From: Candidatus Thorarchaeota archaeon | GTDB taxonomy: Archaea; Asgardarchaeota; Thorarchaeia; Thorarchaeales; Thorarchaeaceae | NCBI GenBank assembly: GCA_016840825.1 | Contig: JAEORN010000130.1 | Location: 1-20,042, forward strand | Reading direction: 5' to 3' | DNA length: 20,042 nt | Part shown: positions 15,688 through 20,042 of the stretch, one piece after another | How positions within the stretch are numbered: the first letter of the stretch is position 1 | Layout of the letters: every line of letters starts with the position of its first letter | Translations under genes and position numbers: made by a program | The notes under the pieces: model-generated | Seen by the model: only the letters and a program-made list of their open reading frames with translations | Database searches by the model: none | Told to the model about the DNA's origin: nothing

Positions 15688-16175
15688 CCTTCCTTCTCAT
15701 TGATCATTACCTCGATTCTTTTCATGTATTTTTGTATATTCTCCCAATAGCCTCCTTGAAAGAAGACACTATTGCAATCCGTACAAAGCCAGAATTGCTC
15801 ATAGTGATTGTAGGTTTGATCGTACACAAGATCTTTGATTCTAACCTTGGTAGATCCATCTAATTCTTCGAGAACTCCATTGCACTTTGAACACCTAGAA
15901 AGCGATGGATTGACAAATGGCTGGATGCTATACCTTTGAAAGACGCTTGCTACCTTCTCATCTACTGAGCCTCTGACAAGCATGCTTGGGAGTTCTCTAT
16001 CCAGAGCGCGTTGATGTAACACCTCATCCGCAGTAAGCAAGACTCGCTCTTCTTTCTCTGAGATTTCAAGTGCCTCATCATCATCTAATGACGCAGAGTA
16101 AATGGTATCATTTCCTGTTAGTCTTAGCCAGAGGGCTACCTTTCCTAGCATCGCATCTACTACAAATCTCATCAT
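15684..16175 (-). CDS. Mut7-C RNase domain protein with zinc ribbon
   Basis: 163 residues. The N-terminal half is a Mut7-C (PIN-like) domain: FVVDAMLGKVALWLRLTGND at the start with Asp7, the DDDEAL acidic run at 31-36 and LLTADEVL with Asp50. The C-terminal half holds a zinc ribbon with Cys95, Cys98, Cys131 and Cys134. The domain is named after the C-terminus of animal Mut-7 exoribonuclease and is predicted to cleave RNA with metal ions; archaeal stand-alone copies are common and little studied. It is the last gene of a four-gene minus-strand operon; its ATG overlaps the stop of the amidohydrolase gene (ATGA), so translation is coupled. Confidence 0.9.
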   Translation of the reverse strand: MMRFVVDAMLGKVALWLRLTGNDTIYSASLDDDEALEISEKEERVLLTADEVLHQRALDRELPSMLVRGSVDEKVASVFQRYSIQPFVNPSLSRCSKCNGVLEELDGSTKVRIKDLVYDQTYNHYEQFWLCTDCNSVFFQGGYWENIQKYMKRIEVMINEKEG

Positions 16176-17074
16176 CGTTCACCAAAGAAAATTCTCTCAG
16201 CATTTTTCCACATCACGTATTCAATATCATCATCTGTAATCTGCTGGTATCCCTGTTCAATCATAGTGGTAGGCAACCTCAAACTCGAGAAGAAATTCGC
16301 CCAATCTCGCATACTCATCACATGCTCGAATAGTGGGAAGTCACTTCCCCATATCACCCTATTCGGGAAAACTCGCAGCATTCTCGCATCAGCTATCATC
16401 TCATACAATCTCATTGGTGCTGCTTTAGCAAATATCTGCCATCCTGAAACATCTACTGAAACATTCGGATTCTTTGCTGAAACCATCAATGCTTCATCCA
16501 CCCACGGAGTTCCTACATGGGCAATGACTATCTTCAATTGCGGAAAATCCGCTGCTACCTTATCAACAAATACAGGCTGTGCGTACTTGACATGCTTGAA
16601 TCGTGAAGTAAAACCACAATGAATTACTATTGGAACTTCCAATTCAACAGCTTTCTCATAGTATGGATAGTATTCATTTGCGTCGGGATAGAATCCATTT
16701 GGAGGGTACATCTTCAAACCTATGCATCCTTTCTCCTTCACCGCACGTTCCAGCTCCTTGACTCCCTTCTCACCTCTTCTAGGATCCAAGCCCACCAGAG
16801 TTCGAATACCTGGCTCATTTCTCACTTCATCTGCATGCCAATTGGTCTTTTCTTTTAGCGAGAGCGGCATATCTTGGTGAAATCCACTATCGATTGGGAG
16901 GATTACAGCTCGCTCAATAGATGCTTCCTCCATGCTTTCCTTGAGCTTGCTAAGAGGAGAATCAAGTAAAGGTTCTGTACCATCCCGCTGTGCTGCTATC
17001 TTTCTCGCGTCAAGGTCCACATTACCGATAATATCACGTGTCCAGGTATGAACATGCGCATCGATTTTTCTCAT
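16172..17074 (-). CDS. Amidohydrolase-family metal-dependent hydrolase (TIM barrel)
   Basis: 300 residues from ATG 17074. It has the PF04909-type set of metal and active-site positions: His7 and His9 (DAHVHT), Lys121 (GLKMYPP), His152 (VIHCG), His186 (IAHVG) and Asp245 (WGSDFP). This group includes decarboxylases and C-C or amide hydrolases acting on small organic acids, so the reaction is not fixed. I prefer 17074 to the upstream ATG 17116 because AGAGGA lies seven bases before it and the protein then begins right at the metal motif, as is usual; with 17116 the gene would overlap its neighbour by 13 bases. It lies between the PHP and Mut7-C genes in one operon. Confidence 0.88.
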   Translation of the reverse strand: MRKIDAHVHTWTRDIIGNVDLDARKIAAQRDGTEPLLDSPLSKLKESMEEASIERAVILPIDSGFHQDMPLSLKEKTNWHADEVRNEPGIRTLVGLDPRRGEKGVKELERAVKEKGCIGLKMYPPNGFYPDANEYYPYYEKAVELEVPIVIHCGFTSRFKHVKYAQPVFVDKVAADFPQLKIVIAHVGTPWVDEALMVSAKNPNVSVDVSGWQIFAKAAPMRLYEMIADARMLRVFPNRVIWGSDFPLFEHVMSMRDWANFFSSLRLPTTMIEQGYQQITDDDIEYVMWKNAERIFFGER

Positions 17075-17103
17075 ACTCCATTCCTCTGGTTTGTCGTTGA
17101 TCA

Positions 17104-17976
17104 TCATAACAGCCAAGAGTCAAGATCATTACCTATCTCCTTTGCTGCTTCTTTAAGTTGGTCTACCACTCTAAGTGGTACATTTACACTACCAAGTGGA
17201 ACCCGCCAATCCCCACCATGATAATCAGTTCCACCTGTTCCAATAAGATTCAGATCTTTAGCTGCATCAACTACAACTCTGGGTTCTTCCACGATTTTCA
17301 TATGGGAGTAATCGTAATTGACCTCAACACCCATGATGCCCATTTCCTTTAATTCTCTCAGACTCAGTTCTATCGAGTCGACTTTGATGTCCAGAGGATG
17401 TGCAAGAACAGGTACTGCTCCCACATCTCTGAGGAGTTTAACGGCTTCATCCACCTGAAGTTTGACTTTCTTGATATATATCGGACCTCCGTTGTAGAGA
17501 TATTTGTCAAATGCCTCATCCATATCATTTACGATTCCATGATCAATCAGTATCTTTCCAATGTGTGGTCTACCTGGAGAATCGACACCTTCCAGCAAGT
17601 CTTTCAAATACTCTTCAGAAGGTATGAATCCAAGCTCCTCCTCGACCTTATCAATCATCTTTGCAAAACGTTTCTCACGCTCTTCTCTTAGCCATTTTAG
17701 TCTTAATCCTAGAATCTGATTTTGATTGGGAACGTAGAAACCTAGTAGATGGGCACTCCTCTTTCCGTAATTTGTGCTAATCTCTAAGGAAGGCACTCTT
17801 ACGACATCTCTAGTAACAAGTGCAGTCATGAACTCATAGAGCCCGTCAATGGTATCGTGATCATTGAGGGATACACCTCCTAAGCCTCGCTTTTCAGCTT
17901 GGTTGACGATTCTAGTAGGAGAATCGATACCATCAGAGAACGATGAGTGTGTATGAAGATCAGCACGGTCCATCAT
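17104..17976 (-). CDS. PHP-domain phosphoesterase (nucleoside-bisphosphate phosphatase / RNase AM-like)
   Basis: 290 residues, the size of the YciV/RNase AM group. All expected PHP metal ligands are visible: His8, His10 and Asp15 (DLHTHSSFSDG), His40 (NDHDTIDG), Glu65, His76, His193 (LAHP), Asp251 and His253 (GTDYHG). The family-specific helical insert with RPHIG (136-140) is present. Members remove phosphate from 3',5'-nucleoside bisphosphates such as pAp and some trim short RNA from the 5' end; the choice here is unproven. The start overlaps the end of the YkgJ-like gene by 17 bases, with GAGG about nine bases upstream. The same operon ends with a predicted RNase. Confidence 0.9.
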   Translation of the reverse strand: MMDRADLHTHSSFSDGIDSPTRIVNQAEKRGLGGVSLNDHDTIDGLYEFMTALVTRDVVRVPSLEISTNYGKRSAHLLGFYVPNQNQILGLRLKWLREEREKRFAKMIDKVEEELGFIPSEEYLKDLLEGVDSPGRPHIGKILIDHGIVNDMDEAFDKYLYNGGPIYIKKVKLQVDEAVKLLRDVGAVPVLAHPLDIKVDSIELSLRELKEMGIMGVEVNYDYSHMKIVEEPRVVVDAAKDLNLIGTGGTDYHGGDWRVPLGSVNVPLRVVDQLKEAAKEIGNDLDSWLL

Positions 17977-18376
17977 TGTGTTCTGCCTCTTGCATCAACG
18001 TTTCGACTAGCCTCTTTACCTTATGGCATATCTTCCGAATCTCTTCTCTGGTCATGGTATTCCTAGACGGACAATCCTTGTCAACTACACACTTGCGTTT
18101 TCTCACATCATAGATTATGGGATAGTAGCGACATCCATCGGGTCTGCTATCGTATATCTTGCATTGTCGTGTATCTGGGTCATAGAAATAACAATGGCCT
18201 TCGATATTTCTTAACTCACAAAAACCGTCCTCGGTCCTTACTAGAAATGTCCTCCCATCATATCCAAGTTCTTCGATACGCTCTGCATCCTTCTTGGTAA
18301 GTGTCATTTCTGTATCAATACAGCAGAGTCTAACCACCTCGCAACTTCTGTCATGATTACATTCGAAGGGCGTCAA
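17960..18376 (-). CDS. YkgJ-like cysteine-cluster protein
   Basis: 138 residues from TTG 18376. Family hallmarks are the FEC...C...CC cluster at the N-terminus (Cys6, Cys12, Cys18, Cys19), the CYFYDPDTRQCKIYDSRP block and the following GCRYYP. These cysteines are thought to bind zinc or an iron-sulfur cluster; the function of the family is unknown. A further CVVDKDC motif lies near the C-terminus. TTG 18376 has GGAG nine bases upstream; TTG 18412 is an in-frame alternative 12 codons longer without a site. It is the first gene of the operon with PHP, amidohydrolase and Mut7-C genes. Confidence 0.82.
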   Translation of the reverse strand: MTPFECNHDRSCEVVRLCCIDTEMTLTKKDAERIEELGYDGRTFLVRTEDGFCELRNIEGHCYFYDPDTRQCKIYDSRPDGCRYYPIIYDVRKRKCVVDKDCPSRNTMTREEIRKICHKVKRLVETLMQEAEHNDGPC

Positions 18377-18427
18377 GTGATTAATCTCCGTCAATGGACA
18401 TATTGGTATCAAGTCGGTCAGGTTGCG

Positions 18428-18435
18428 GTTTATTG
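18428..18435 (-). promoter_or_regulatory. Candidate TATA box for the YkgJ-PHP-amidohydrolase-Mut7-C operon
   Basis: The minus strand reads CAATAAAC. A start 26 bases downstream would fall near 18405 and leave a leader of about 30 bases containing the GGAG used by TTG 18376. This is why I prefer the shorter YkgJ start. Confidence 0.3.
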
Positions 18436-18456
18436 GGCCATTGCGTTTGATGGACG

Positions 18457-18534
18457 CTAACCCATCCCTACTTCATCATCATCCCGACAAGTTTCTTCAG
18501 GACATGTGATGATAAATGCAATTTGGTCTAACAT
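18457..18534 (-). CDS. Doubtful 25-residue small ORF with CPEETC motif
   Basis: ATG-started frame of 25 codons in the spacer upstream of the YkgJ-like gene. The product would have a short hydrophobic start, CPEETC in the middle and an acidic end. There is no good ribosome-binding site. I list it because the spacer is otherwise empty and a two-cysteine motif beside a cysteine-cluster operon is suggestive; it may well be chance. Confidence 0.15.
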   Translation of the reverse strand: MLDQIAFIITCPEETCRDDDEVGMG

Positions 18535-18557
18535 CTTATCTATTGAAATGCAGGAAC

Positions 18558-18563
18558 AAAAAA
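18558..18563 (-). terminator. Oligo-T tract after the 80-residue gene
   Basis: Six T in a row on the minus strand, about 17 bases after the stop of the 80-residue gene. Archaeal termination often uses such U-runs without a hairpin. It marks a boundary between that gene and the YkgJ operon. Confidence 0.4.
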
Positions 18564-18579
18564 GATGAGCATATCTAAG

Positions 18580-18822
18580 CTATAGTCTTCTCCCTAAAAG
18601 ACGTCTTGATGGCGATAAATTTTCTCTCAAGTCGTCTTTGATATCATCCTGTTTTGTTGGCAGTTCAGTCTGAATAAGTGGCTTTCCTGTTATCCTTTGA
18701 TACGTGTCAGCTCGAATTCTATGAAGATATGTAACGATATCAACCGGTTGATCCACTGCTCCGAGTAGGTTTCTCTGGCGATGGCTGAAAACTGATAGTA
18801 GTCTTTCGAGAATCTTCATCAT
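18580..18822 (-). CDS. Small hypothetical protein, 80 residues
   Basis: Frame starting with two adjacent ATG codons, product rich in Arg, Leu and Gln, predicted soluble and mostly helical, ending with a strongly basic RRLLGRRL. I recognise no family. Support comes from an oligo-T tract just after its stop and from a 530-base stretch that would otherwise hold no gene. No clear ribosome-binding site precedes it (AAAGG abuts the first ATG). It is divergent from ABCE1. Confidence 0.45.
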   Translation of the reverse strand: MMKILERLLSVFSHRQRNLLGAVDQPVDIVTYLHRIRADTYQRITGKPLIQTELPTKQDDIKDDLRENLSPSRRLLGRRL

Positions 18823-18900
18823 CCTTTAACCATGATATGACTCACCGGTTGACACAAAAGGTTTTCCAAGTAGCCTTTTAGGAGATGTCACACCCAAAGC

Positions 18901-18942
18901 ACTAAAATGGGGAATACCAAAGTCGATGCAGCCATTCAGGTG
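18901..18942 (+). promoter_or_regulatory. Candidate promoter and ribosome-binding site of ABCE1
   Basis: ACTAAAATGG (18901-18910) could serve as the TATA element, placing a transcription start near 18932. AGGTG (18938-18942) then lies nine bases before ATG 18952. The rest of the 18823-18900 spacer shows only a small palindrome, CCTTTTAGG, of unclear meaning. Confidence 0.35.
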
Positions 18943-18951
18943 TTGATGAGT

Positions 18952-20042
18952 ATGCGTATTGCTGTTCTAGATAAGACCCGTTGCAGACCCAAGGACTGCA
19001 CTCATGAGTGCCAGCGATTCTGTCCCAGAGTTCGAACTGGAGATGAAACTGTTGTATTTGAGGAGGGTCCTGACAAGCCTCCAACAATAGTTGAGGCCTT
19101 GTGTTCCGGGGAAGCGATATGTGTCAAAAAATGTCCTTACAATGTAATTACAATTGTCAATTTGCCTGAACAGCTAGAAGAAGATACCAGTCATCGGTTT
19201 TCCCAAAATGGGTTCAAGCTCTTCCGACTTCCAACCCCAAAGGAAAGAAAGGTTCTCGGGCTAATTGGACCTAATGGCGTTGGTAAGACTACTGCAATCA
19301 GGATTCTTGCCAGTGAGTTAAAGCCAAACCTTGGTCGCTATGACGCCCCTCCTGAATGGGATGAAATCATCACTGCATATAGAGGCTCTGAGCTGCAACC
19401 ATTATTCGAGAAGATACAGAATGGCGATATAGTGCCTATCCATAAACCTCAGACTATAACTGATCTTCCCAAGGTTTCTTCGATTGCAGATAAGCCCATA
19501 AGCGATTTACTTGAGAGTGCAGATTCCTCAGGCCGTCTTAAAGAGCTCAAACAAGGTATGAATCTAGCTGATATTTGGGACCGGCCAATAAAATTCCTCA
19601 GCGGAGGAGAGTTACAACGTGTAGCTATCACAGCTGCCATTGTTCGAGAAGGTGATATCTACTTCTTTGATGAACCTACTGCTTACCTGGACGTCCGAGA
19701 GCGCCTACGTGTTGGAAGGGCTATTCGCGAGCTTGCGGATATTGGGAAAACAGTCGTTGTGGTTGAGCACGACCTTTCAATATTGGACTATGTTTCTGAT
19801 CTTGTCTGTATGTTCTACGGAGACCCTGGTGTTTACGGTATCGTTTCACACCCACATGGTACTCGAGTAGGTGTGAATATCTTCCTCGATGGATACATTC
19901 CCGATGAGAATATGCGATTCCGAGATACTGTTATCTCCTTCAAAGGAATGACTTCTCAAGATGAGGAATACAAATCCCTTGAGACTCTAGTTGAGTATGG
20001 CGATGTGAAAAAGAAGTTCGAGGATTTTGAGCTAGAAGTCAA
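18952..20042 (+). CDS. abce1: ABCE1 (Rli1) ribosome-recycling ATPase, C-terminus cut by the window edge
   Basis: 363 codons of an expected ~590 are present. The product starts MRIAVLDKTRC, as in other archaeal members, which with AGGTG nine bases upstream decides for ATG 18952 over ATG 18946 and ATG 18907. The N-terminal iron-sulfur domain has the first motif C-x4-C-x3-C-x3-CP intact. The second reads CSGEAICVKKCP, so the usual second cysteine (CxGCGIC) is Glu. The first ATPase domain is complete: Walker A GPNGVGKT, signature LSGGELQR, Walker B YFFDEP, and VVVEHDLSILDY with the H-loop His. The hinge region YGIVSHPHGTR...FLDGYIPDENMRFR follows. ABCE1 splits ribosomes after termination and is essential in archaea. 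The second ATPase domain lies beyond the window. Confidence 0.96.
   Translation, partial: MRIAVLDKTRCRPKDCTHECQRFCPRVRTGDETVVFEEGPDKPPTIVEALCSGEAICVKKCPYNVITIVNLPEQLEEDTSHRFSQNGFKLFRLPTPKERKVLGLIGPNGVGKTTAIRILASELKPNLGRYDAPPEWDEIITAYRGSELQPLFEKIQNGDIVPIHKPQTITDLPKVSSIADKPISDLLESADSSGRLKELKQGMNLADIWDRPIKFLSGGELQRVAITAAIVREGDIYFFDEPTAYLDVRERLRVGRAIRELADIGKTVVVVEHDLSILDYVSDLVCMFYGDPGVYGIVSHPHGTRVGVNIFLDGYIPDENMRFRDTVISFKGMTSQDEEYKSLETLVEYGDVKKKFEDFELEV

Noticed and set aside
17075..17116. Longer amidohydrolase starting at ATG 17116
   Set aside because: Possible, but it overlaps the PHP gene and lacks a ribosome-binding site at family-typical distance; ATG 17074 has AGAGGA at seven bases and starts at the metal motif.
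18506..18563. Possible C/D-box guide RNA starting at GTGATGA
   Set aside because: The C-box match is good, but no CTGA D or D' box follows within the usual 50-70 bases.
18874..18882. Palindrome CCTTTTAGG in the ABCE1 upstream spacer as an operator
   Set aside because: Only nine bases, a short AT-centred palindrome expected by chance, and with no second copy in the window that I could see.

Overview
The window is archaeal chromosome. The clearest marker is the N-terminal 60% of an archaeal-type ABCE1 (Rli1) ribosome-recycling factor running off the right edge. Supporting signs are TATA-like boxes about 26 bases before probable transcription starts, a likely leaderless gene, ribosome-binding sites of the GAGGTG/GGTGAT type, TTG and GTG starts, and small archaeal families (Mut7-C RNase, small Toprim protein, YkgJ cysteine-cluster protein). 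The moderate A+T bias, the ~960-residue FtsX-like permeases and the secreted proteins with thrombospondin-3-like repeats would fit an Asgard archaeon such as a thorarchaeon. That placement is inference; no rRNA or other decisive marker is present.

Layout. (1) 1-3981, minus strand: a MobB-like GTPase, then two tandem secreted paralogues that look like M28 peptidases with the metal-binding residues lost. The first carries a calcium-type 22-residue repeat stalk and a C-terminal membrane anchor; the second runs off the left edge just as the same repeats begin. (2) 4110-13675, plus strand: a compact cluster of LolD/MacB-like ATPase, two tandem ~965-residue FtsX-type permeases, a possible 24-codon small ORF, a second ATPase fused to an AbrB-like hairpin and a zinc ribbon, and a membrane-tethered alpha/beta hydrolase. 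(3) 13641-15124, minus strand: a small Toprim protein and a zinc-dependent medium-chain dehydrogenase, then on the plus strand an OsmC-like protein. (4) 15684-18376, minus strand: a tight four-gene operon (transcribed YkgJ, PHP phosphoesterase, amidohydrolase, Mut7-C RNase). (5) 18423-20042: sparse region with one or two small ORFs, then ABCE1 on the plus strand.

How the genes may work together. The region 2 cluster is the most system-like part. Two different ATPases bracket a duplicated mechanotransmission-type permease, and the cluster ends in an extracellular hydrolase with its own polytopic membrane domain. This is the arrangement expected of a cell-envelope machine that acts on extracellular substrate rather than a simple importer. 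The second ATPase, with its AbrB-like and zinc-ribbon tail, is the most unusual protein here. In region 4 two probable RNA- or nucleotide-acting enzymes (PHP and Mut7-C) are translationally linked to an amidohydrolase and a metal-binding Cys-cluster protein. No CRISPR array, insertion sequence, tRNA or rRNA was seen.
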